Source: Novosphingobium rosa NBRC 15208 (GTDB lineage Bacteria; Pseudomonadota; Alphaproteobacteria; Sphingomonadales; Sphingomonadaceae). From it: a stretch of DNA of 64,000 nt. How positions within the stretch are numbered: the stretch's first letter is position 1; each line of letters begins with the position of its first letter. Positions 1 through 9,507 of this stretch are shown piece by piece. The stretch covers positions 1-64,000 of the forward strand of contig NZ_BCZE01000045.1 of the NCBI RefSeq assembly GCF_001598555.1. The letters are read 5' to 3'. The translations under genes and the position numbers were made by a program. The notes beneath the pieces were generated by a model. The model made no database searches and had not been told where the DNA came from. It was given only the letters and a program-made list of their open reading frames with translations.

Positions 1-38
1 GCCGCATGGGCTAAGCCGTTTGGCATAGCCCATGCGGC
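1..38. repeat. Perfect 12-bp inverted repeat at the window edge
   Basis: Bases 1-12 and 27-38 are perfect reverse complements around a 14-base spacer. The arm may continue to the left, since bases 39-40 (gc) could pair with bases outside the window. It lies about 105 bases past the comEC stop on the minus strand. No T-run follows on either visible side, so it may be a transcript-end hairpin or the operator of an unseen neighbour. I cannot decide which. Confidence 0.55.
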
Positions 39-145
39 GCGAGCCTGTTCCAATGTTGTCGCTTTTGGCATCAGTTTGGCGCCGTATCGGCTGATGTCCT
101 TATCGCCTTTGCCCCGGTCGCCCACGCTCACGAGCAATCGCAACC

Positions 146-2380
146 TCACGGCTCCGCCGCCTCGCGCGGCGCTCGATGCGGCGCCCGCCACCAGTGGTGG
201 TTTCCGGCAGTTTGGGCCACTGTCGTCACGCTGCGATGCTCCAGATCCAGCGCCAGTCCGCCGCTGCGCAACAACAGGCTGCGGTCGGCCTTGAGCAATC
301 TGGGGTGGCATGGGCCATACAGCTTGTCGGGCGCCACCACGATGTCGCTCCCGGCGCAGGCCTGGGCCAGTTCGGCAGGCTTGGGCTCGCCTTTGCCGCG
401 CGCGATCAGCAGTCGCCAGCGCCGTCCGGCACGGTCCAGATCCAGGGCGCAAAAGCCCTCGGTGCAATGCGCTCCGGGCCATGTCGCCAGAGGCGTGACC
501 GGGCCCGTCAGTCCGGCAGTCTCCAGCATGGACTCGCCCATGCGGCCTCCCTTGCTTTCGCCCAGGATCAGCAAAGCCCGGCCCGGAATGCCGGTGATGC
601 CGATGTTCTTGCCGTCACCCGTGATCAGCACATCGGGCGGGTGCAGCCAAGCCAGCGAAACGATGGCGAGCAAAGCCGGGACCAGCCCCCAAAGCCGCGC
701 CCGCCCGTGCCACAGCGCCAGCCATAGCATGCCGCCGACAAACAGCAGGAAGCGCCCGCCATCCATCGCGGGCATCAGCGTCACCGAAGCGGGCCGCGCC
801 GCTGTCCAACGCGCGATGGCCAGCAGCAGGTCGAGCGATTGCCCGCACACCCACCACGCCGGGCCGCCCGCTCCCACCAGATCCAACGCCAACCCCAGCG
901 CGATGGCGGGCATGGACACAAAGGTCGTCAGCGGAATGGCCACCAGATTGGCCAGCGAGCCATAAATCCCCGCCCGGTGGAAATGGAACAGGGCAATCGG
1001 CATCAGCGCCAGATCGATCACCATCCCCGCCAGCAGGATCATCGCCAGATGGCGCGACATCCTCACCCACCAACCCTCCTCGCGCGGGGCCAGAAAGGCG
1101 CGGACCGGCGCGCAATCATGCAGCACCACCAGCGCCAGCACCGAACCGAAACTCATCTGGAAGCTGGGGCCGATCACCGCCTCGGGCCACAGCAGCATGG
1201 TGCAGAGCGCCCCCACCGCCAGCAGCCGCACCGTGAAGGGCTGCCTGCCCAACGCCAGCCCCACCATCACCAGCAGCGCCCCCAGCACCGAACGCACCGT
1301 GGGCACCTGAGCGCCCGTCAGCAGCGTGTACAGGATACCCGCCAGTCCGCCGCAGCCGCTCGCCACCAGCGGCAGGCGCACCCGCAGCGCCAGCCATGGG
1401 AACAGCGCCAGCAGCCTGATCGCCAACACATAGACCCCGGCGATCACCGCGCTGACATGCAAACCGCTGACCGACAGCAGATGCGTCAGCCCCGAGTCGC
1501 GCATGGCATCCTCATCCGCGACAGGAATGCCACCCCGGTCGCCGCTGGCGAAGGCCGCCGCGATGCCGCCCGCCGGGCCCGCCACGCGGGATCGTACATG
1601 GTCGGCCAGAGCATGGCGCGCCCGGGCCAGCCACGAATCGCCCGGCGCAGGGCTCACCACCGTCACCGGGCCGATCACCGTGCCCGTCGCCGCCACGCCG
1701 TCGAACCATGCCGCGCGCGCTGCGTCGTAGCCGCCGGGCAGTTGCGGGGCGCCCGGCGGCATCAGCCTTGCTCGCAGGCGCACAACCGCGCCTTCGGTCA
1801 GGCCGGGGCGGTCGGCGCTGTCGGGCATGGAGAGTCGCGCCAGAATCGGGCGGTTGCTGCCCGGCTCGGCAAAGGCCAGTTCAACGCGCAGGCGGTGGTC
1901 GGCGGGCTGGGCATAGCGGTCCATCACACGGGCGGTGATCACCGGCGCCATCGGCTGGACGATGGCGGGCGTGCCCACCAGCGCCGATTTCGCCCAGATC
2001 AGGCCGCAACCCGCCGCCACAGCCAGCCCCATGCCGATCAAGGCGGCACGCACATAGCCATAGGAAACTGCGGGAAGCAGCCAGGCCAAGGCCGCCAACC
2101 CCAGACCAAAGGCCAGTACGCCACACCAAAGCCAGCCATTGGCAAGCACGAACCACAGGCCTATGCCACCGCCAACCCCCACGGCCAGCCACGGCCAGCG
2201 ATCCGCTCCGGCATCGTTCAGAAAATGTTCTGCCCGCAAGGCAAGGCTGGACAAGATCGCGCCGCTGGTCCTATGGCCGTGTTGCAATGCAGCGGCGCCC
2301 CACAGGCGCCGTAAGCGCGGGGCGCGAAAAGTGAGCCCGCCAATGGTGAGCTTTATGGTGATGCCGAAGCGGCTGGCCAT
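146..2380 (-). CDS. comEC: ComEC/Rec2-family DNA uptake channel protein
   Basis: Predicted 744-residue polytopic inner-membrane protein of the ComEC/Rec2 family, which carries transforming single-stranded DNA across the cytoplasmic membrane. An N-terminal hydrophobic region is followed by a soluble stretch. The competence core begins around residue 280, with the family motif LLSVSGLHVSAV near residues 301-312, and many TM segments follow. The C-terminal part lacks an obvious metal-binding lactamase HxHxDH motif, which fits the short, transport-only form. The reading frame runs open to 2518, but ATG 2380 is preferred because the extra upstream residues are unlike the family and would overlap gltX. 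The start is only 31 bases from the divergent gltX start, so the two genes must share or interleave promoters. No other competence gene is visible here. Confidence 0.88.
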   Translation of the reverse strand: MASRFGITIKLTIGGLTFRAPRLRRLWGAAALQHGHRTSGAILSSLALRAEHFLNDAGADRWPWLAVGVGGGIGLWFVLANGWLWCGVLAFGLGLAALAWLLPAVSYGYVRAALIGMGLAVAAGCGLIWAKSALVGTPAIVQPMAPVITARVMDRYAQPADHRLRVELAFAEPGSNRPILARLSMPDSADRPGLTEGAVVRLRARLMPPGAPQLPGGYDAARAAWFDGVAATGTVIGPVTVVSPAPGDSWLARARHALADHVRSRVAGPAGGIAAAFASGDRGGIPVADEDAMRDSGLTHLLSVSGLHVSAVIAGVYVLAIRLLALFPWLALRVRLPLVASGCGGLAGILYTLLTGAQVPTVRSVLGALLVMVGLALGRQPFTVRLLAVGALCTMLLWPEAVIGPSFQMSFGSVLALVVLHDCAPVRAFLAPREEGWWVRMSRHLAMILLAGMVIDLALMPIALFHFHRAGIYGSLANLVAIPLTTFVSMPAIALGLALDLVGAGGPAWWVCGQSLDLLLAIARWTAARPASVTLMPAMDGGRFLLFVGGMLWLALWHGRARLWGLVPALLAIVSLAWLHPPDVLITGDGKNIGITGIPGRALLILGESKGGRMGESMLETAGLTGPVTPLATWPGAHCTEGFCALDLDRAGRRWRLLIARGKGEPKPAELAQACAGSDIVVAPDKLYGPCHPRLLKADRSLLLRSGGLALDLEHRSVTTVAQTAGNHHWWRAPHRAPREAAEP

Positions 2381-2411
2381 AGATGGGCAGAGTGACAGGA
2401 AGGACGAGTGA

Positions 2412-3905
2412 ATGGCAAGTGTTGACGTGAACGGTGATGGCGTGGCCAAGGATGGCGCGACTGTCACTTCTTCCGTCGAAAACCGGCCTGTCGTCACCCG
2501 TTTCGCGCCTTCTCCCACCGGTTATCTGCATATCGGTGGGGCTCGCACCGCTCTTTTCAACTGGCTTTATGCGCGCGCCAATGGGGGAAAATACCTCTTG
2601 CGCATTGAGGATACCGACCGCGCGCGCTCGACCGAGCCCGCGATCGAGGCGATCTTCGATGGTCTGAACTGGCTCGGCCTGGGCGGCGATGAGGCCCCCG
2701 TCTTCCAGTTCGCGCGTTCAGACCGCCATGCGCAGGTCGCCGCGCGGCTGCTCGATTCGGGCCATGCCTATCGCTGCTATCTCACGCAGGAAGAGCTGGC
2801 CGCGCGCCGCGAGGCCGCCGCTGCCGAAAAGCGCCCATTCCGCGTCGTCTCCGAATGGCGCGATGCCACCCCGGCCCAGTGGCCAGAAGGCAAGGCCTAT
2901 GTGGTGCGCGTCAAGGCGCCCCGCGAGGGCGAGGTGACCATCCCTGACCGTGTGCAGGGCGATGTCACCGTCGCCAACGCCGAGCTCGATGATTTCGTCA
3001 TCCTGCGCTCGGATGGCACGCCGACCTATATGCTCGCCGTGGTGGTGGACGACCATGACATGGGCGTCACCCATGTGATCCGCGGCGACGACCATCTCAA
3101 CAACGCCTTCCGCCAGCTGGTCATCATCCGCGCGATGCATGCCATCGAGGGTGGCTGGGAAGACCCGATCTACGCCCATATCCCGCTGATCCACGGCTCG
3201 GATGGCGCCAAGCTCTCCAAGCGCCACGGCGCGCTGGGCGTGGACGCCTATCGCGACGAGATGGGCCTGCTGCCGGAAGCCGTGTTCAACTATCTGCTGC
3301 GTCTGGGCTGGGGCCATGGCGATGAGGAAATCATCAGCCGCGAGCAGGCCATCGAGTGGTTCGACATCGCCAATGTCAACAAGGGTGCCTCGCGCTTCGA
3401 CATGAAGAAGCTGGAGAACCTCAACGGCCATTACATCCGTGAGGCCGACGATGCCCGGCTTGCCGCGCTGGTCGCCCCGAAGGTGACCGCCGAAACGGTG
3501 GACATGGACCTGCTCACCCGCGCCATGCCGGTGCTGAAGGTGCGCGCCAAGGATCTGAACGAGCTGGCGCAGGGCGCCGGTTTCCTCTTCGCCCAGCGCC
3601 CCCTGCCCCTCGACGCCAAGGCCGAAAGCCTGCTCACCGAGGATGCGCGCGCACTGCTGGGCCAGATCCACGAAACATTCGCGGGCGAGGCCGAATGGGC
3701 CATCGAACCGCTGGAGGCCCGCCTGAAAGCCATGGCCGCCGACCTCAATCTGGGGCTTGGCAAGCTGGCTCAGCCGCTGCGCGCGGCGCTGACGGGCCAG
3801 GGCACCTCGCCCGGTATTTTCGACGTATTGGTTCTGCTCGGTCGTGACGAAAGCCTGGCCCGCATTGCGGCACAGGCAAGCAGCGTCACGGCAGGGCACA
3901 GTTAA
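2412..3905 (+). CDS. gltX: Glutamyl-tRNA synthetase
   Basis: Class I aminoacyl-tRNA synthetase charging tRNA-Glu; 497 residues, usual length. The HIGH-type signature is seen as SPTGYLHIGGART around residues 34-46 and the KMSKS-type loop as KLSKRHG at residues 267-273. The N-terminal 25 residues ahead of the conserved RFAPSPTG are an extension of low conservation. ATG 2412 is supported by a strong ribosome-binding site (AGGAAGGA at 2397-2404, seven-base spacer). gltA follows 11 bases after the stop, so the two are probably co-transcribed. Whether it is a discriminating or non-discriminating (Glu and Gln) enzyme cannot be read from the sequence alone. Confidence 0.97.
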   Translation: MASVDVNGDGVAKDGATVTSSVENRPVVTRFAPSPTGYLHIGGARTALFNWLYARANGGKYLLRIEDTDRARSTEPAIEAIFDGLNWLGLGGDEAPVFQFARSDRHAQVAARLLDSGHAYRCYLTQEELAARREAAAAEKRPFRVVSEWRDATPAQWPEGKAYVVRVKAPREGEVTIPDRVQGDVTVANAELDDFVILRSDGTPTYMLAVVVDDHDMGVTHVIRGDDHLNNAFRQLVIIRAMHAIEGGWEDPIYAHIPLIHGSDGAKLSKRHGALGVDAYRDEMGLLPEAVFNYLLRLGWGHGDEEIISREQAIEWFDIANVNKGASRFDMKKLENLNGHYIREADDARLAALVAPKVTAETVDMDLLTRAMPVLKVRAKDLNELAQGAGFLFAQRPLPLDAKAESLLTEDARALLGQIHETFAGEAEWAIEPLEARLKAMAADLNLGLGKLAQPLRAALTGQGTSPGIFDVLVLLGRDESLARIAAQASSVTAGHS

Positions 3906-3916
3906 GGAGAACTGTT

Positions 3917-5200
<1,284 letters not shown>

Positions 5201-5226
5201 TTTCTGCGATTACGCTGAATATGAAG

Positions 5227-5259
5227 GCGCGAGGGGGAAACCTCTCGCGCTTTTGTTTT
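5227..5259 (+). terminator. Rho-independent terminator of gltX-gltA
   Basis: A 10-bp GC-rich stem (5227-5236 with 5241-5250, one G-U pair) is closed by a GAAA tetraloop and followed by TTTTGTTTT. It begins 26 bases past the gltA stop. It is separate from the repeat element that begins at 5290. Confidence 0.9.
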
Positions 5260-5289
5260 GGGTTTGGAAAAGACGTTTGCCTCCGGCGG

Positions 5290-5476
5290 GCAAAGGGCCA
5301 TTGCCCTTTGCAATCCCTTTATTGGGTGTAAAACGACATCGCCGCGCCGCAGGCAGGGGATTTGATGCCTGCGGCCGCCTTAGGTGATGCTGGTGGAGAG
5401 CTGGTGCACATCATTTCGGCGTCACCGCCCTTGCGTCGGAAGACGTCATGGGAGCGCGAGGGGGTAACCCCCTCGC
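5290..5476 (-). repeat. Composite hairpin repeat, copy A (inverted, shortened)
   Basis: Read on the minus strand this 187-bp segment matches the three plus-oriented copies at 31840, 36976 and 46985. It opens with a terminal hairpin (9-bp stem, 5456-5464 with 5468-5476) followed by GCTCCC. Next come a GACGTCTTCCGAC-like block, the CTCTCCACC block, and an internal inverted repeat (5346-5355 with 5366-5375). The far end is closed by a different hairpin (9-bp stem 5290-5298 with 5303-5311, loop CATT). The GGCCGAACCC block of the other copies is missing, so this copy is internally deleted. It fills the gap between the convergent gltA and kinase-like genes; its end is 9 bases from the kinase-like stop codon. 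Confidence 0.8.
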
Positions 5477-5484
5477 ATCTTCCC

Positions 5485-6885
5485 TTAAATCCCTTCACCC
5501 CCCGCCGGAACATCCAGCAGGAAGCAAGCCCCCTCGCCCTTGGCGCTAACGACCGACAGTTCACCCCCCATCGCCCGCGCCAGACGACGGGAAATGTACA
5601 AGCCCAGCCCCGATCCGCCATCTCCGCTGCGGCCAAGGCGCTCGAATTTCTCGAAAATGCGCGGCTGGTCCTCGGGCGACAGGCCCGGGCCCTGATCCGC
5701 GATGGCCACGCGGGCGAAGCCTTCATCGCGGGAGAGATCGACGATGATCGTCGAATTGTCCGGGCTGTAGCGGATGGCATTGCCGATCAAATTCAGCAGA
5801 ATCTGCAAAACCCGGCGGAACTCGGCCACGGCGGGCAAAGTCACATCCAGCGCGGGGGCGCTGATGGTGATGCCCTTTTCGCGCGCGCGCATCGAAAGGA
5901 TACCCGCAGCGCGGCGGGCGGCATCGGCCAGATCGATGGTGTCGGCGATGGTCGAGAAGCCTTCGGCCTCGATCACGTCGAGATCGGCTAGATCGTCCAC
6001 CAGCCCCATCAGATGCTCGCCCGCCGCGGCGATATCGGCGGCGTAGCGGGTGTAATCCTCGGACAGCGGCCCGGCGAGGCGGGTGCGGATCGTCTCGGCA
6101 TTGGCGATGATGCGGGCGATGGGCTGGCGCAGCACCGGCGCCAGATCGCTGCCGATCACCGAGCGCTCGACAGGCTGCGCGGCGGCAGGCGCGGGGCGAT
6201 GCAGCGGGGCGGGCGTATCGGAGGTGAGGCAGAGGTCGAAACCGCCCGGCTCGGCGCCGCGCGCGGTCACGGGGCTCAGGCCGGTGGGGATCAGCGTGGC
6301 GCGCCAGCGGCGGGCGGAGCCCGGCAGGTCCACGCTGGCGCCATCGAGCAAGCGCCAATGCAAGGGTTGCCGGTGCGTGCTGCCGGGAATGGTCACCACA
6401 TCAGTCCATGGATGACCGGTGGCGGCGCGCAGGCGGGCGGCGGCCTCGGCCAGATCGCCGCCGTCGCAGGTGACGGCCAGCACGTTCTGGCGCGCGTCGA
6501 GGCGGACGGTCATTTCGGCCAGCGCGCGGTCGATTTCGGCGCGGCGGCGCAGGGTGAGGTCGGCGTTTTCTGCGGGCAGCGGCGAGCTTTGCCAATGGCG
6601 CAGCACGATGTCGCAGCCGCCCTCATGGTTTGGACCGGGACGGGGCTGCACCTCGACCCAGGCGCGGATCACGTCATGGCCGTCCTGAGCGGTGATGGCG
6701 CGGGCCAGTTTCAGACCGAAACGGCGCGCCTTGGCGACCACCTCCTGCAATTCGGGGATAGCAATGGGGCCCGGCAGCGCGCCGCCGCAGCGCAGTTGCA
6801 GGCCCGCCAGCGGCTCGTCCGCGGCAATCATCTGGTCATGCGCATCGCTATGCGCGCGGGCGAGAACGCTTTCGGACATATCCAT
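5485..6885 (-). CDS. Histidine-kinase-like protein lacking the phospho-accepting His
   Basis: A 466-residue soluble protein; no TM segment is evident. Residues 1-240 are an unassigned sensory region. Residues 243-300 align with a HisKA dimerisation helix, but where kinases have SHELRTPL this protein has A249-P-V-L-R-Q-P-I256, so the His is replaced by Pro250. The ATP-binding HATPase domain looks intact: N-box N365 to N369, G1 with D397 and G399, F-box IFEKFERL, G2 GSGLGL at 424-429. It could bind ATP but cannot autophosphorylate in the normal way, like Caulobacter DivL, which has Tyr at this place. It lies 4 bases after the DUF2336-type gene, so they are probably co-transcribed, and a stand-alone Hpt gene is nearby. 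A partner or regulator role is inference. Confidence 0.85.
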   Translation of the reverse strand: MDMSESVLARAHSDAHDQMIAADEPLAGLQLRCGGALPGPIAIPELQEVVAKARRFGLKLARAITAQDGHDVIRAWVEVQPRPGPNHEGGCDIVLRHWQSSPLPAENADLTLRRRAEIDRALAEMTVRLDARQNVLAVTCDGGDLAEAAARLRAATGHPWTDVVTIPGSTHRQPLHWRLLDGASVDLPGSARRWRATLIPTGLSPVTARGAEPGGFDLCLTSDTPAPLHRPAPAAAQPVERSVIGSDLAPVLRQPIARIIANAETIRTRLAGPLSEDYTRYAADIAAAGEHLMGLVDDLADLDVIEAEGFSTIADTIDLADAARRAAGILSMRAREKGITISAPALDVTLPAVAEFRRVLQILLNLIGNAIRYSPDNSTIIVDLSRDEGFARVAIADQGPGLSPEDQPRIFEKFERLGRSGDGGSGLGLYISRRLARAMGGELSVVSAKGEGACFLLDVPAGGEGI

Positions 6886-6889
6886 GGCC

Positions 6890-7756
6890 TTAGCCCTCCC
6901 TCAGCAAGGCGGCGGCGCGATCGGGTGTGATGCGCCCCAGCCCCTCGGGCAGGATCACGCCGGGGTGCAGGGCGATCAGCACCGCCTCGATACCGCTGGT
7001 GGTGAGGCCTCCGGCACGCAGCGCCAGCACCAGTCGGGCCTTGTGGCGCGAGAGCAGCGAGAGCAGGGCCTGCGCGCGATTCTGCCCGCTGGCATGGGCC
7101 AGCGCGCTGGCAAACAGCGCCACGCCGGCATGGGAAAGGTCCAGCGCGGCCAGCGCGCCCGGCCCCATCGCCCCGATCAGGCGCGAGAGCAGGCCGAGGC
7201 GGGTGGCCGCCTCATTGTAATCGGCGCGCAAAGCGGCGTGATGATCGGACTTGGCGTCAGCCGCCAGCAACGCGCCGTGAAGCAGTTCGGCCGGCCATTC
7301 GCGCAGCGGCCATTGCATCCGGCGCTGCTGCTGGACGAAGCGCGCCTGCGCCGCCAGCACCTGCATCGCCAGCGCCGAGGTCTCGCCATCGGTGGAGGCG
7401 ATCAGCGCCTGAAGCAGCGGCGACAGCACGGGGTCGAGGCCCTGCACCTCCTGCAAGCGCCGCGTCACATGGGTTTCCAGCGCCAGCGCATGGGCCAGCG
7501 GCACAAGGCCCGGCACATCCACCAGAGCGGCGCTGTCGGCGTCCAGCGCATCCTCAGGCGCCAGCTGCGCGGCGGCATCGGCAATCATGCCGCGCAGGGC
7601 GGCCACCACATCGTCGGCGAAGAATTCGCGGTCATCATGGACCAGCAGGTGGCGCAACACCGGCCCGACACCCGAAGCAAGGCCATCCCCACGCGCCAGT
7701 TCCGCGCGCAAGCCTGCCTCGACGGGGTCTTTCTGTTCTGTTGGCGCGGGTCGCAT
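6890..7756 (-). CDS. DUF2336-type helical protein
   Basis: A 288-residue, Ala/Leu-rich, almost entirely helical protein with no TM segment or signal peptide. Its composition and spacing resemble alphaproteobacterial DUF2336 proteins, often linked to two-component regulators; this assignment is by eye and moderate. It is the first gene of a two-gene run, with the kinase-like gene starting 4 bases after its stop. A CtrA-like box lies at 7781-7795, 25 bases upstream of the start. The function is unknown; by context it may be a signalling partner of the His-less kinase-like protein. Confidence 0.65.
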   Translation of the reverse strand: MRPAPTEQKDPVEAGLRAELARGDGLASGVGPVLRHLLVHDDREFFADDVVAALRGMIADAAAQLAPEDALDADSAALVDVPGLVPLAHALALETHVTRRLQEVQGLDPVLSPLLQALIASTDGETSALAMQVLAAQARFVQQQRRMQWPLREWPAELLHGALLAADAKSDHHAALRADYNEAATRLGLLSRLIGAMGPGALAALDLSHAGVALFASALAHASGQNRAQALLSLLSRHKARLVLALRAGGLTTSGIEAVLIALHPGVILPEGLGRITPDRAAALLREG

Positions 7757-7780
7757 GGGTTCCGGCCTAGCGCAACAAGG

Positions 7781-7795
7781 TTAAGCTGATGTTAG
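7781..7795. promoter_or_regulatory. CtrA-like box TTAA-N7-TTAG
   Basis: TTAA at 7781-7784 is followed by seven bases and TTAG at 7792-7795, one mismatch from the alphaproteobacterial CtrA consensus TTAA-N7-TTAA. It lies 25-39 bases upstream of the DUF2336-type start, a plausible promoter position, and overlaps the stop codon of the next gene. One such near-match can occur by chance. The support is its position in front of cell-cycle-like signalling genes. Confidence 0.35.
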
Positions 7796-9022
7796 CTGTG
7801 ACGCGCGATGCACGGCATTTAGCGCCAGCCCCAGATAGAGCAGCGCCAGCGCCAGGATCGCACCATCCAGCCAACCCGCCAGCGATGCCGCGCCCAGCAC
7901 CACCGCCAGCAAGGCGCGATCACTGACCCATGCGGCGCGCTCGGGCGGCATCAGCGCCGAGGCGAGGCGCAGCAGCCCCAGCAGCACCGCCGGGGCAAAG
8001 GCGCGATAGGCCAGTTCCTGCCCCATGCGCGGGCTTTCGTTCCACAGCAGCAGCAGCAGCAGCGTGGCATCCAAGGCGCCGCCATAGACCCGCATCGGCG
8101 CCAGCCGGGGCCGGGCCAGACGCAGCGAACGCCGCTCCACCCGCCCGAACAGCGAGGCGGAGAGAAACAACACCCAGGCCGCCGCCGCCAGCACGCAGCC
8201 TGCCACGATGAGCGAGAACCAGCCCGTCACCAGCGCCAGCGCGCACAGCACTCCGCCCGCCAGCGCCACCACCGTGCCGCCGCTGCCCGCATGGAGCAGC
8301 GCCGGCCCGAGCAGCCGCACCCCGCGCCGCGCAATCCGCCCGGACAGGCCCTGTGCGCCGCCATCCCTGGTGTGCAGACGGAACCAGCCCTCTTCCACGG
8401 CATGGGCTTGCTCGTCATTGTGGACCAGTTGCCAATGGCCGGGCTCCAGCGCGGCGCCGGGCAGCACGCGCTGACCGATGCCCGATTGCAGCGCCACGCG
8501 CTGAAGAATCGAGAAGGGATCGGCATCGTCGGGCACGCCGGCCAGACGCTCGATCAGGCGACCCGGCACGCGCAACGCGCCCGCCGAAGCATGGTTGATA
8601 TCCAGCCTCTCGAAACCGGCGGCCAGGCCGATCTCGATGGGCTGGGACAGCACGCAGGGCCCGTCCCCGATCAGCGGCAGCATCAGTTCGGGCAGCACCA
8701 GCAGCCCCTCGGCAAAGGCGATCACATCGTCCGCCACCGAGACCAGCCCGAGCATGCCGCGCACCCCCGGCACCGCATGGAAGGAGGCCCCGGCATCCTC
8801 CGCCGCCTGACGCAGCACGGGCATTTCGGGCTCATGCGGGCCCGTCGCGCAGATGATCCGTTCGCAGCCCAGCGCCAGCGCAAGGCCCAGCTGATGCCGC
8901 GCCAGAGACATGCCGCCCACGCGCAGCGCGCCCACGGCAGTCGCAGCAGGCTGCCCACTGTGATCGGGCCCTGTCGGTTCAACCAATGATAGCAGGGCGA
9001 TACGCAGCCGGGCTCTCCGCAA
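7781..9022 (-). CDS. Nucleotidyltransferase-like protein with C-terminal membrane domain
   Basis: 413 residues. The N-terminal ~120 residues look like a sugar-nucleotide or MobA-type nucleotidyltransferase fold: RVGGMSLARHQLGLALALG followed by a predicted strand ERIICATG. A middle soluble region follows, and from about residue 240 there are several TM helices. The canonical GxGxR of active nucleotidyltransferases is replaced by LRVGGMS, and I find no DGxxAR motif of CDP-alcohol phosphotransferases, which an IPCT/DIPPS-type fusion would need. It may act in lipid or inositol-phosphate metabolism or be a degenerate relative. The start is uncertain; a later ATG (the Met of GGMSLAR) would truncate the fold. 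Confidence 0.55.
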   Translation of the reverse strand: MRRARLRIALLSLVEPTGPDHSGQPAATAVGALRVGGMSLARHQLGLALALGCERIICATGPHEPEMPVLRQAAEDAGASFHAVPGVRGMLGLVSVADDVIAFAEGLLVLPELMLPLIGDGPCVLSQPIEIGLAAGFERLDINHASAGALRVPGRLIERLAGVPDDADPFSILQRVALQSGIGQRVLPGAALEPGHWQLVHNDEQAHAVEEGWFRLHTRDGGAQGLSGRIARRGVRLLGPALLHAGSGGTVVALAGGVLCALALVTGWFSLIVAGCVLAAAAWVLFLSASLFGRVERRSLRLARPRLAPMRVYGGALDATLLLLLLWNESPRMGQELAYRAFAPAVLLGLLRLASALMPPERAAWVSDRALLAVVLGAASLAGWLDGAILALALLYLGLALNAVHRASQLTSA

Positions 9023-9076
9023 AAACGTCCCGGGGAATGGGGATCAGGGGTATGTAAAGGAGGGCGGGCGGAGTGC

Positions 9077-9109
9077 CAAGAAACATTGGCAAGAAACATT
9101 GGCAAGAAG
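9077..9109. repeat. Short 13-bp tandem repeat, about 2.5 units
   Basis: The unit caagaaacattgg occurs at 9077-9089 and 9090-9102, with a partial third copy to 9109. It lies between the start of the nucleotidyltransferase-like gene (9022, minus) and the Hpt gene stop (9135). Being upstream of the former, it may be part of its promoter region, or simply a slippage product. Confidence 0.7.
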
Positions 9110-9134
9110 ATTGCCCACCAACCCCTTGCGCCGA

Positions 9135-9449
9135 TCAGGCCCCGGCGAAATCCTGCGCGAAGGCCTGCAGCTTGCGGATCACCACCGGCTCGCCCGGCGC
9201 CGAATGCAGCGCCTCATCGGCCAGCGAGATCAGCGGCCAGGCCTGAAAGCTGGAGCCAAGCCCGTGCAGGCGCAGCGCGGCGATCTCCCAATTGGCGTCG
9301 CAACGAGCGCGGCGCAGCAGGTCGATCTGGCGCGTCAGACTGTCCAGAAAGGCGCCGCGCAGTTCAAGAAACAGCGCCTGATCGTCACCTGCGGCGGCGG
9401 CGATGGTCGCGTCGAGAGCTCCTGCTTCATAGGCCATAAAGGGAATCAT
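9135..9449 (-). CDS. Stand-alone histidine phosphotransfer (Hpt) protein
   Basis: A 104-residue, all-helical protein with the Hpt signature: His62 in RLHGLGSSFQA, matching the HxLKGSS pattern whose His relays phosphate between response-regulator receivers. It has no TM or catalytic domain, so it would act as a cytoplasmic phosphorelay intermediate. ATG 9449 is preferred over the later ATG 9437, which has no ribosome-binding site. It diverges from the coiled-coil gene at 9508 with 58 bases between starts. The nearby kinase-like protein lacks a His, so this Hpt probably works with a kinase encoded elsewhere. Confidence 0.72.
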   Translation of the reverse strand: MIPFMAYEAGALDATIAAAAGDDQALFLELRGAFLDSLTRQIDLLRRARCDANWEIAALRLHGLGSSFQAWPLISLADEALHSAPGEPVVIRKLQAFAQDFAGA

Positions 9450-9507
9450 AACCGCCTAAGGGTGAAGACCGGTTTAACGTCGCCTCTTTCGTGCTATCGT
9501 CCGCGCC

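Noticed and set aside
49..63. Possible LexA/SOS box (GTTC with a second half seven bases on)
   Set aside because: The second half is GTCG rather than GTTC, so it misses the alphaproteobacterial consensus, and no SOS gene is visible.
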